From: Calditrichota bacterium
GTDB taxonomy: Bacteria > Electryoneota > RPQS01
DNA: 5,755 nt
Direction of reading: 5' to 3'
NCBI GenBank assembly: GCA_020057985.1
Contig: JAGVEU010000025.1
Span: 1-5,755 of the forward strand
Shown here in pieces: positions 1-5,755 of this stretch (the stretch's first letter is position 1; each line of letters starts with the position of its first letter). Made by a program: the position numbers and the translations under genes. The notes under the pieces are model-generated. The model ran no database searches. It was given only the letters and a program-made list of their open reading frames with translations, and was not told where the DNA came from.

Positions 1-1787
1 CTGCAGTGTTGGTATCATCAACGGAGACCGGAACGGCAACCGTAGAGGCAAGTTATGGCAGTGTTCTTATCAGCACAGTTGATGTAACATTCGCTCAATC
101 CACTCCAACGACTCTGTCACTTACTGCATCACCCACGATCCTCACTGCCGATAATGTGTCAACTGCGAGTCTGACGGCTGTGGTTACAGATCAGAATGGC
201 AATCCGGTTCCGAACGGAACTCAGATCCGCTTTTCCTTGCCCCCGCAAGGAGGATCACTGGAGAATCTCAGAACAACGCAGGCGGGAGTTGCGTACAACA
301 CTCTGACATCGAGTTCCACGCCGGACACAGTGATAATCACGGCGTGGGCGGAATCAAATCCAACGGCGCGTGATAGCGTGCAGATTATCTACCGGGTGGG
401 TGCTCCATCCGTGGTCTCAGTCTCGGCGCAACTCGACACACTGCGAGCCGACGGAATACAAGTGGATACAATTACGGCGCATGTAACAGACATCGTCGGA
501 CACTCCTTGTCAAATGTCGAGGTACAATTCTTTACGACAATCGGCAATATAACATCCAGTCGCGTGACCGATGCAAATGGTAACGCGCAAGTGGCTTTCT
601 CCTCGCCGCAAACCGGCACGGCTCTGATTACGGCGAATGCTTCCGGAGCAATCGGAGGTTACACAGTGTACCTGATTCCGGGAAACCCAAATAGCATTCA
701 AATGGAGTATTACCCGTCGTCAGTGGGAGTTCGTGGCAGCGGACGCAACGAGACATTGCTTATTACAGCAACGGTTCGCGATGCGAACAACAATCATGTC
801 CTGGATGGCACTAATGTATTTTTCAATATCAATAATTCCCCGGGCGGCGGTGATTTTCTTTCTTCAGTTGGAGCTATTCCCACAATCAACGGCTCTGCAT
901 CCGTCTCCTACAACAGCGGAACCATCTCAGGCAGCGTGCGAATCCGGGCCGTGTGCGAAGGCATCTCCGCGGTTTCTACTGAGATTCTGATTTACGCCGG
1001 TCCGCCTTACATCGAAGATATTGCCGATGGTTGTCTGGGCAGTCACATGTCCCTCGGCGCCTCTCCCTGCAATATGTTCGGTATGGACGTGGTCGGTGAT
1101 ACTGTAAACGTGGTGGCGTTGGTTGGTGATCGTTATAACAATCCTGTAACACCCGGAACGGCTGTTTACTTCACGACTTCGGGAGGAGTCATCACGACAG
1201 CTACAGGATACACAGACTCGCTGGGATTCGCTCGGGTGAAGTTGTTCGGTGGCAACCCACTGCCGACTATTCCACGATGGCTGAACACGCTCTCTGATCC
1301 CAATCTTGGGAGTCAAATTCTCTGCCGCGAGACACCGACACAAGCAGGTGTGGCAAAACTGCTGGCGACCTCAGCCGGCGTGGACGTCAATGGTGACAGC
1401 GTAATCGTCTGGGCAACAACGGACGTCATATTTGATTATAGTCAGTCACATCTCTTTATCAGAGAAGCGTCTATCAACGGCGATCCGGACGCCTCCACGT
1501 TGTATATTGGACAGAACGCGCTCATCCGCATTGCGCTTTTCGACGCTGACTTCTGGCCGATGGTGTATGGGACAACGATTAGATTCACGGCAACCAAGGG
1601 AATGGTGTACCCGTCGGAAATTACTGTCGGCTGTCCGGGTGACACTACCTACACCGTGAGCTTTTTCAATAACCTCACGCTGCAAGACGACGATGCTGCC
1701 TCGCCCGTGCTTGTCAATGTTCAATCGAGGCAGGGTGGAGCCTATAGCTTCACCAGGACTTTCACTCTGTATGCGCGGTTGCCATAA
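1..1787 (+). CDS. Tandem Ig-like (Big_1/invasin-type) domain surface protein, 5' partial
   Basis: The reading frame is open from base 3 to the TAA at 1785-1787. The GTG at base 6 has no ribosome binding site and falls inside a domain tail, so the true start lies upstream. Counting that GTG as residue 1, 593 residues are visible, nearly all beta-sandwich-like. A core motif recurs five times at residues 59-76, 159-176, 256-273, 372-389 and 510-527 (VVTDQNGNPVPNGTQIRF, HVTDIVGHSLSNVEVQFF, TVRDANNNHVLDGTNVFF, LVGDRYNNPVTPGTAVYF, ALFDADFWPMVYGTTIRF). Most copies are followed by a T-D/N-G-x-A strand. This is the signature of bacterial Ig-like Big_1 domains found in intimin/invasin-type adhesins and other extracellular proteins. 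Cysteines (318, 343, 355, 440, 543) occur only in the second half. No LPXTG, C-terminal membrane anchor, type IX sorting domain or autotransporter barrel is visible at the C-terminus. An adhesin or structural surface role is inferred; the missing N-terminus may hold the export or anchoring part. Confidence 0.85.
   Translation, partial: AVLVSSTETGTATVEASYGSVLISTVDVTFAQSTPTTLSLTASPTILTADNVSTASLTAVVTDQNGNPVPNGTQIRFSLPPQGGSLENLRTTQAGVAYNTLTSSSTPDTVIITAWAESNPTARDSVQIIYRVGAPSVVSVSAQLDTLRADGIQVDTITAHVTDIVGHSLSNVEVQFFTTIGNITSSRVTDANGNAQVAFSSPQTGTALITANASGAIGGYTVYLIPGNPNSIQMEYYPSSVGVRGSGRNETLLITATVRDANNNHVLDGTNVFFNINNSPGGGDFLSSVGAIPTINGSASVSYNSGTISGSVRIRAVCEGISAVSTEILIYAGPPYIEDIADGCLGSHMSLGASPCNMFGMDVVGDTVNVVALVGDRYNNPVTPGTAVYFTTSGGVITTATGYTDSLGFARVKLFGGNPLPTIPRWLNTLSDPNLGSQILCRETPTQAGVAKLLATSAGVDVNGDSVIVWATTDVIFDYSQSHLFIREASINGDPDASTLYIGQNALIRIALFDADFWPMVYGTTIRFTATKGMVYPSEITVGCPGDTTYTVSFFNNLTLQDDDAASPVLVNVQSRQGGAYSFTRTFTLYARLP
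102..1586 (+). repeat. Protein-level tandem repeat: five Ig-like domain copies
   Basis: Five diverged Ig-like units lie in the partial protein. Approximate spans, numbering from the GTG at base 6, are residues 33-132, 134-226, 227-332, 333-474 and 475-593. Core-motif spacing is 100, 97, 116 and 138 residues. The first three are near standard size; the fourth is enlarged by two insertions. The Asp at motif position 4 is kept in all five copies, and the P-x-x-x-G-T turn is fully or partly lost in the second. A short fragment of another unit (residues 1-29) precedes the first, so the array continues upstream. The copies are too diverged for DNA-level repeats. The span given runs from the first domain to the last core motif. 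Confidence 0.7.
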
Positions 1788-1833
1788 ACACGGTTAGCTC
1801 CAGTATGCATCGCGGAAAAAGCCGACACTATCT

Positions 1834-1838
1834 GAGGT
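1834..1838 (+). promoter_or_regulatory. Ribosome binding site for the barrel-like gene
   Basis: GAGGT lies 4 bases before the ATG at 1843, a short but usable spacing. It supports this start, as does the signal peptide beginning directly at that ATG. Confidence 0.6.
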
Positions 1839-1842
1839 CAAA

Positions 1843-2601
1843 ATGAAAACATTCTTTCTTTTGCTTGCGGTTCTAATTTCCTTCGGCTCAGTGTGGGCTG
1901 TGGGAATGGTTGGAGGTCCGGTGTTTTGTCTCGGTGAGCGTATGACAAGCATGAGTGTGGAGTTATCCAAGATCAATATGCAGGTCCATTCTCCGGCAGA
2001 CAATGGCAAGGACGCTGAGGAATCCATGACGTCGCAGCGCGTGTTCCTGAACGGGCGATACGGTGTGACTCCCTGGATGGATCTTGAAGGTCGCGTCGGA
2101 ACGGCAGACCTCCGTTTCAGTGATTCACCGCAAGGGTATTCCGCCTACGATTCGGATCTTTCCCTTGCTTGGGGCGCCGGAGTGCGCTTCGGATATCCGT
2201 TTGAGAAAACGCCCTACCAGGTTACACTCGCGACATCCTATACAGGATATAAAGCGTCCGGGAGTTCGACCAAGGGCATGAAGATAGTGAGTACGAACTA
2301 CCTCTGGCAGGAAATATCGCAGTCCGCGACCTTCGGATACAAGTTCGGGAAGTTCCTGCCTTACGTTGGAATGACAAAGCCCTATCTGTTCGGCAAACGT
2401 GATGTCGCCGTGGTCTTCGCGGGGCAAGAGTTTTCAACAGCGGGCGGCGAGCAGAATTACAGTGATGGCAAGCAACCAATTCGGGGAATTCTCGGCCTTG
2501 AGTGGAAACTGCCCGAGGGCTACTCAATGACTGCCGAGATGGCCGGAACGACAGGCGGAATTTGGATGCTTTTTCTTGGATTCTCGCAAGTGCTGAAGTA
2601 A
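1843..2601 (+). CDS. Exported protein, probable small outer-membrane beta-barrel
   Basis: This 252-residue protein begins with a clear Sec signal peptide: Lys2, a hydrophobic core at about residues 4-14, then SVWA with likely cleavage after Ala19. The mature part has no hydrophobic helix. It is instead a series of alternating, glycine- and aromatic-rich stretches ending in turns, as in outer-membrane barrels. Candidate strands lie near residues 66-74, 78-90, 104-118, 125-137, 152-168, 171-182, 188-197, 212-222, 226-235 and 239-249. The motif RYGVTPWMDLEGRVGTADL (72-90) resembles the strand-turn-strand start of many uncharacterised barrel proteins. The last strand (IWMLFLGFSQVLK) is hydrophobic but does not end in the classical terminal Phe. 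I do not recognise a named family. It lies 55 bases after the Ig-repeat gene and 29 before the prepilins, so co-transcription is likely. It could be an anchor or export partner for a neighbour, or simply a porin-like protein. The stop codon TAA is followed in frame by TGA. Confidence 0.75.
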   Translation: MKTFFLLLAVLISFGSVWAVGMVGGPVFCLGERMTSMSVELSKINMQVHSPADNGKDAEESMTSQRVFLNGRYGVTPWMDLEGRVGTADLRFSDSPQGYSAYDSDLSLAWGAGVRFGYPFEKTPYQVTLATSYTGYKASGSSTKGMKIVSTNYLWQEISQSATFGYKFGKFLPYVGMTKPYLFGKRDVAVVFAGQEFSTAGGEQNYSDGKQPIRGILGLEWKLPEGYSMTAEMAGTTGGIWMLFLGFSQVLK

Positions 2602-2620
2602 TGACGTAACAGAAAAGGCT

Positions 2621-2624
2621 GGAG
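2621..2624 (+). promoter_or_regulatory. Ribosome binding site for the PilV-like gene
   Basis: GGAG lies 6 bases before the ATG at 2631. The resulting 10-residue leader ends exactly at the prepilin cleavage Gly, which confirms the start. Confidence 0.65.
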
Positions 2625-2630
2625 CGAACG

Positions 2631-2999
2631 ATGAAAAATCTTAGGCAAGTGCAGCAAGGAATGAGCATGATGGAGGTTCTGATTACAACCTTTGTTGTAG
2701 TCATGGGACTTCTCGTGGTTCTGACGTCGTTTGTTGCAATCGCAAAGTCCAACCGCTACAGCGAGCGGATGGATGAGGCGAACACCTTAATGCGAATGGA
2801 GATGGAGCGCGTCAGAAACCAGCCCTATACCGCGATCCTGAGCGAAGCGGGTACTTTCGGCGAGTACGCGAATCACCCCAACTTCCGACATGAGACGATA
2901 GTGGTAGACCTTGGAAATGTGAAGCAAATTACGGTGGACATCTACTTCGAGAATAACCGCCGCCGAGCGGAAGTTGTAACCTACGTTGCGAACATGTGA
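2631..2999 (+). CDS. PilV/GspI-like minor type IV prepilin
   Basis: This 122-residue protein has a textbook class III (type IV prepilin) signal. The leader MKNLRQVQQG is short and basic, cleavage is expected after Gly10, and the mature chain begins MSMMEVLITT with Glu15 at position +5. A hydrophobic helix spans about residues 16-38. The prepilin peptidase PilD would cut after Gly10 and methylate Met11. After the helix come a charged amphipathic segment (NTLMRMEMERVRNQPY, 51-66) and a small C-terminal beta region (88-118), the usual pattern of PilV/GspI minor pilins. There are no cysteines, so the C-terminal disulfide loop of major pilins is absent. It is first of three prepilin genes in the order V-W-X, the order of minor pilin operons, and this order supports the PilV assignment over another minor pilin. 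The expected role is in the tip or initiation complex of a pilus or pseudopilus, anchored in the inner membrane before assembly. Confidence 0.85.
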   Translation: MKNLRQVQQGMSMMEVLITTFVVVMGLLVVLTSFVAIAKSNRYSERMDEANTLMRMEMERVRNQPYTAILSEAGTFGEYANHPNFRHETIVVDLGNVKQITVDIYFENNRRRAEVVTYVANM

Positions 3000-3015
3000 T
3001 GAATGGATTCAGATC

Positions 3016-3023
3016 AAGAGGTG
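3016..3023 (+). promoter_or_regulatory. Ribosome binding site that fixes the PilW-like start
   Basis: AAGAGGTG ends 6 bases before the ATG at 3030. The upstream in-frame ATG at 3003 has only GTGATGA in front of it, and this site would lie inside its coding region. The 3030 start is therefore preferred. Confidence 0.65.
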
Positions 3024-3029
3024 AATGAG

Positions 3030-3800
3030 ATGAAAAATAGAGGCCACACAAGCATGGACCCCGCGCTTCGGAAGAGAAAATGTGCAGGGTATTCGCTGCT
3101 TGAAATCACCATTGCCATGACGCTCGCTACAGTGCTGCTCTCCTCACTCTTCATCTTGTATTACGGAGCGGCGAGATCGGCCGCAACGGAGGAATTGCGC
3201 GGGCAAGCCTACAAGGAATCTCGGCTTGTCAATTTGCGCCTGTCTCGTGAACTGCGACTTGTCGGCCTCATGGCTCTGCAAGATGTTAATGGCGACTCCA
3301 ACGATATTCGACGCGATGTGCCCAACGAGACGTGGAGCGACTCCATCCGCAGCGACTTTGAATACGCGAACACCTATGAGATTGTGTACACGTCTGATGT
3401 GGATGATGATGGCTTTACGGAGACGGTGGACTACTATCTTGAAGGTGACGTCCTTAAAGCGAAAACCTGGGAATATTCCAGAGATTCGCTCCGCTGGAAA
3501 AGTCCATCAATCAGAACGCTCGCGTCCAACGTGGACTTCCTTATGTTCAGATTCTATGACCGGGATGGAGCAACCGTTCCGGACATTGTGACCTATCCTT
3601 CAGGCGGATATACTCTAAGCATGGGCGAACGAGTGCGCGTAACTGCAGTGGAAGTGACCGTCGTAATTCGGTCAAAGGATGAAATTAATGGCGTCGCAGG
3701 GATGCTTTACATGCCCGACGGCACCTACTGGTACGACAAATACAGGCGAGTGGAAAGTCGCTTTATAATTCGCGGCAGAAATCTCCGGCTCGATGCGTAA
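3030..3800 (+). CDS. PilW/GspJ-like minor type IV prepilin
   Basis: A 256-residue prepilin starts at ATG 3030, chosen over the in-frame ATG at 3003 because of the ribosome binding site at 3016-3023. The basic leader MKNRGHTSMDPALRKRKCAG is 20 residues long; cleavage is expected between Gly20 and Tyr21, giving YSLLEITIAMTL with Glu25 at position +5. A hydrophobic helix runs to about residue 45. It is followed by an amphipathic segment rich in Arg and Glu (50-78), then a large beta-rich domain. Length and layout fit PilW/GspJ (about 200-350 residues). Two acidic stretches stand out: DVNGDSND at 85-92 and DVDDDGFTE at 123-131, the latter with the D-x-D-x-D-G spacing of a calcium-binding loop. 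The phrase D-x-D-x-D-G-x-x-E-x-V-x-Y-Y-L resembles what I recall from other PilW-type proteins. It probably joins the neighbouring V- and X-type prepilins in a tip complex. An alternative name is a generic prepilin-type N-terminal methylation protein. Confidence 0.85.
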   Translation: MKNRGHTSMDPALRKRKCAGYSLLEITIAMTLATVLLSSLFILYYGAARSAATEELRGQAYKESRLVNLRLSRELRLVGLMALQDVNGDSNDIRRDVPNETWSDSIRSDFEYANTYEIVYTSDVDDDGFTETVDYYLEGDVLKAKTWEYSRDSLRWKSPSIRTLASNVDFLMFRFYDRDGATVPDIVTYPSGGYTLSMGERVRVTAVEVTVVIRSKDEINGVAGMLYMPDGTYWYDKYRRVESRFIIRGRNLRLDA

Positions 3801-3812
3801 GAATGAATTCAC

Positions 3813-3817
3813 GAGGA
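3813..3817 (+). promoter_or_regulatory. Ribosome binding site that fixes the PilX-like start
   Basis: GAGGA ends 8 bases before the ATG at 3826. The earlier in-frame ATG at 3793 overlaps the previous gene by 8 bases and has no purine-rich site before it (CTCCGGCTCG). Start 3826 gives a 21-residue leader, within the usual range. Confidence 0.6.
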
Positions 3818-3825
3818 ATGACAGA

Positions 3826-5478
3826 ATGACTATGCAGCATGACGGGCGAAAAGGGCGTGGCAAAGGGCACATCAAGCAACAGCGCGGAATGGTCTTGGTT
3901 CTTGCTGTTTTGCTGGTCAGCGGGCTGCTTTTGATCGCAGGAACATCGTCTCTGAACTCTACGGGTCAAACCAAGATAACGTCCGTCGAGCTTGACAATA
4001 CGCGCACGTTTTATGCGGCTGAAGCTGGAGTTGAATGGGGCGCCTCGGAGTTGCGAACGTTGCTGTTGTCCAACTTGGATCCCACTCAGGAGCAACTTAA
4101 TCAACTGCCATCGCCCTCTATTCAGGGATTCACTTTCAACAGGTACCAGATTGCAAAGACAGGCGCACTAACGCAGGAGACGATCAGCTCCGGCGACTAC
4201 ACCGGTTTGTATGGCTATGTACAACGATATGTGGTTCAGGCACGGGCGAGCAGCAATCGGCGTAGCGCGGAGATTCAAAGGGAAATTCAACACCAGTACA
4301 TTCCGCTTTTTCAGTTCGGTGTGTTCTATGATAAGGATCTTGAGATCATTCCTGGCCCGACGATGACCTTTGCCGGTCGAGTTCATACCAATGCCAATCT
4401 CTACATGGCAGCCGAAACAGGCATTAGCTGCAACTCGTATGTGACTGCAGTTGGAGCTTACCGGCACTATCGCAAGGACAACAATGCGATTGATCCTCCG
4501 GGATATGTCCGAGTGAAAGACCAAGCCGGCGTGTATCAGGACGTTTGGCGCGGTAGTTATTGGCTGGACTCAAGGCGGGCGACGTGGGCTCCAGACGCGC
4601 TGGCGCTATGGGGTGGCATGTTTCGTGACCAATCCCACGGACTTGCAGTACTCAAACTTCCGCTGCCTCCGGCCTCAGACCAGCACGTAATCGTGGAGCG
4701 CGGCGTTGTGGGTGATGACGCAACGACTCGTGAGGCAAAGTACTGGTACAAAGCTGCCATCCGTTACGTAGACGGCGTGCTGACAGACAGCCTCGGAAAT
4801 CCCCTGAATCATCCGGGTGTTTACACGTACACGGCCAACAAATTCTGGGACGCGCGGCAGAGTAGATGGATGGATGTTGTAGACATCAACATCAGCGCCA
4901 TGGTCGCAGGGGGATACTCACCTTCAAATGGAATCCTCTATGTGACCAATAACTCAGGAGATGCTCCGGCGATTCGTCTCATTAATGCACAGACGCTTCC
5001 GAGCATCGGCTTGACAATAGCGACCGATCTTCCGCTGTATGTGAAAGGGCATTACAATACGACTCCGAAACGAGGTTCTGCGTTGCTCTGCGATGCGATC
5101 ACTTTGCTCTCACCGAACTGGCTTGACTCCAAGTCGAATCAGGCTTTGAATAACCGAGTAGCAACGGCCATGAGCATCAACGCCTGCATTATGACGGGAC
5201 ATGTTAGTTCAGTGGAGAATTCGAGCTACAGCGGAGGCCTGGAGAACCTGTTTCGGTTCCTCGAAAAATGGACAGGCGTCAGTATGACGTTTCGCGGCAG
5301 CATTATTGATCTCTGGTTCAGCCAGCGAGCGACTGCGCCGTGGAGCTATGGTGTGTTTTACACAGCGCCAAATCGAAACTGGGGATTTGACACGGATCTG
5401 TTGTCGCCGAGTAACTGGCCTCCCGGGACTCCCCGAGTGCATACTATTCAGCGCGCCGCATGGCGACAGATCAGCTAA
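3826..5478 (+). CDS. Large PilX-type prepilin with long C-terminal beta-rich domain
   Basis: The protein is 550 residues from ATG 3826 (561 if 3793 is used). The basic leader ends KQQRG with likely cleavage after Gly21. MVLVLAVLLVSGLLLIAG follows as the membrane helix, and position +5 is Leu26, lacking the usual Glu, as in GspK and many PilX-type proteins. The conserved PilX N-terminal pattern continues to TFYAAEAGVEWGASEL at about residues 61-76. The rest, about 470 residues, is far longer than classical PilX (roughly 160-200). It contains FGVFYDKDLEI...FAGRVHTNANLYM (164-193), LYVKGHYNT (404-412), LLCDAITLLSPNW (420-432), YSGGLENLFRFLEKW (468-482), RGSIIDLWFSQRAT (490-503), and PNRNWGFD and PPGTPRVHTIQRAAW near the end. 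I recall this series from other large PilX-family proteins of environmental bacteria, and it appears complete. Its likely place is the tip of the minor pilin complex. The function of the C-terminal domain is unknown. Confidence 0.85.
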   Translation: MTMQHDGRKGRGKGHIKQQRGMVLVLAVLLVSGLLLIAGTSSLNSTGQTKITSVELDNTRTFYAAEAGVEWGASELRTLLLSNLDPTQEQLNQLPSPSIQGFTFNRYQIAKTGALTQETISSGDYTGLYGYVQRYVVQARASSNRRSAEIQREIQHQYIPLFQFGVFYDKDLEIIPGPTMTFAGRVHTNANLYMAAETGISCNSYVTAVGAYRHYRKDNNAIDPPGYVRVKDQAGVYQDVWRGSYWLDSRRATWAPDALALWGGMFRDQSHGLAVLKLPLPPASDQHVIVERGVVGDDATTREAKYWYKAAIRYVDGVLTDSLGNPLNHPGVYTYTANKFWDARQSRWMDVVDINISAMVAGGYSPSNGILYVTNNSGDAPAIRLINAQTLPSIGLTIATDLPLYVKGHYNTTPKRGSALLCDAITLLSPNWLDSKSNQALNNRVATAMSINACIMTGHVSSVENSSYSGGLENLFRFLEKWTGVSMTFRGSIIDLWFSQRATAPWSYGVFYTAPNRNWGFDTDLLSPSNWPPGTPRVHTIQRAAWRQIS

Positions 5479-5484
5479 AGTGAG
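5478..5484 (+). promoter_or_regulatory. Weak ribosome binding site for the TPR gene
   Basis: AAGTGAG ends 6 bases before the ATG at 5491, a weak match that overlaps the last base of the preceding stop codon. The in-frame TAA at 5476 rules out any earlier start, so initiation may be helped by translational coupling to the PilX-like gene 12 bases upstream. Confidence 0.4.
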
Positions 5485-5490
5485 TCTCGT

Positions 5491-5755
5491 ATGAAAAACA
5501 TCCTGAGCGGCGGGAAAACTCCCGAACAAAAGGCGCGCTGCGCCGTCCGCGCGAAGAAATGGAATAAGGCAATCGAGTTCTATGAGCGCGAGTTGAAAGG
5601 CAGGGAACGCGATTATTCGAAGTGGAATCTGCTCGGCGACCTGCAATTCAATAACTGCATGAATTCGCAAGCTGTCGAGTCCTGGCGGCGCGCCCTGGAA
5701 GGATTCTCAACTGAGGGATTGCATGAAAACGCGCTCGGTGTCGCGCGCAAAATTC
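5491..5755 (+). CDS. TPR repeat protein, 3' partial
   Basis: The frame is open from ATG 5491 to the window edge, giving 88 residues. The chain is helical, charged and lacks a signal peptide or membrane segment, so a cytoplasmic location is likely. Helix pairs with tetratricopeptide spacing are visible. The first (about 15-36, AVRAKKWNKAIEFYERELKG) has the W/A-x-x-A-I-x-x-Y pattern. The second (about 43-74) includes WNLLGDLQFNNCMNSQAVESW with the L-G and A-V-x-x-W positions of a TPR. The third starts at GLHENALGVARKI. TPR arrays bind protein partners; PilF/PilW-type TPR pilotins are known in type IV pilus systems, but those are lipoproteins and this N-terminus has no lipobox. The tight spacing suggests it belongs to the same transcript. 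Its partner and length cannot be seen here. Confidence 0.75.
   Translation, partial: MKNILSGGKTPEQKARCAVRAKKWNKAIEFYERELKGRERDYSKWNLLGDLQFNNCMNSQAVESWRRALEGFSTEGLHENALGVARKI

Noticed and set aside
1..6. CTGCAG (PstI site) at the very first base, hinting at a cloning boundary
   Set aside because: The same site occurs inside the window near 3644 and 4445, and the coding frame runs through base 1 without any vector-like sequence.
6..8. GTG as a true start of the Ig-repeat gene
   Set aside because: The frame is open to base 3, there is no ribosome binding site or signal peptide, and the first residues form the tail of another Ig-like domain.
927..1343. Minus-strand open frame of 138 codons (also others at 2222-2752 and 5209-5670)
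   Set aside because: They lie wholly or mostly antisense to genes with clear domain or signal evidence, their translations show no recognisable motif or signal, and no ribosome binding site supports them.
1788..1842. Possible promoter or terminator between the Ig-repeat and barrel-like genes
   Set aside because: The 55 bases contain no GC-rich hairpin followed by a T run and no convincing -35/-10 pair; TATGCAT at 1805-1811 alone is not enough.
3226..3591. Plus-strand open frame of 121 codons inside the PilW-like gene
   Set aside because: It is an out-of-frame shadow; the translation is rich in Met, Arg and Thr with no domain pattern, while the overlapping prepilin frame is well supported.
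5476..5493. PilX-like and TPR genes lie in the same frame, suggesting one interrupted fused gene
   Set aside because: The PilX-like protein ends at its apparently conserved C-terminal motif, and the TPR gene has its own ATG and a plausible ribosome binding site, so two separate genes fit better.

Overview
The window holds six protein genes, all on the + strand and tightly packed (gaps of 55, 29, 30, 25 and 12 bases with the starts chosen here). Together they describe a surface or type IV pilus-like locus of a Gram-negative-type bacterium. Base composition is about half GC by eye. Two things argue for a diderm: a signal peptide followed by amphipathic, aromatic-rich strands typical of an outer-membrane barrel, and PilV/PilW/PilX-type prepilins. 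The Ig-repeat protein, the very large PilX-type protein and the TPR protein are combinations I associate with uncultivated phyla of the FCB/Zixibacteria/Latescibacteria kind or with deltaproteobacteria-like lineages. That placement is inference only; no taxonomic marker gene is present.

Layout. Bases 1-1787 are the 3' part of a long gene for a protein of tandem bacterial Ig-like (invasin/Big_1-type) domains; its start lies off the left edge. Bases 1843-2601 encode a 252-residue exported protein, probably an outer-membrane beta-barrel of unknown family. Bases 2631-2999, 3030-3800 and 3826-5478 encode three consecutive type IV prepilin-like proteins in the order PilV-like, PilW-like, PilX-like. 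Bases 5491-5755 are the start of a TPR protein that runs off the right edge.

How they may work together. Minor prepilins of the PilV/PilW/PilX (GspI/GspJ/GspK) kind form the complex that starts a pilus or pseudopilus and sits at its tip. Here the PilX-type member is about 550 residues and lacks the usual Glu at mature position 5, as expected of a GspK-like cap. No pilY1-like tip adhesin gene follows it. An Ig-repeat adhesin-like protein and a candidate barrel precede the prepilins in the same direction. A working idea is that this is a minor-pilin tip module paired with a non-PilY1 surface protein. Neighbourhood supports this; biochemistry does not yet.

No RNA gene, mobile element, CRISPR array or convincing rho-independent terminator was seen. 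The minus-strand open frames are antisense shadows of the six genes. No intergenic stretch exceeds 55 bases.
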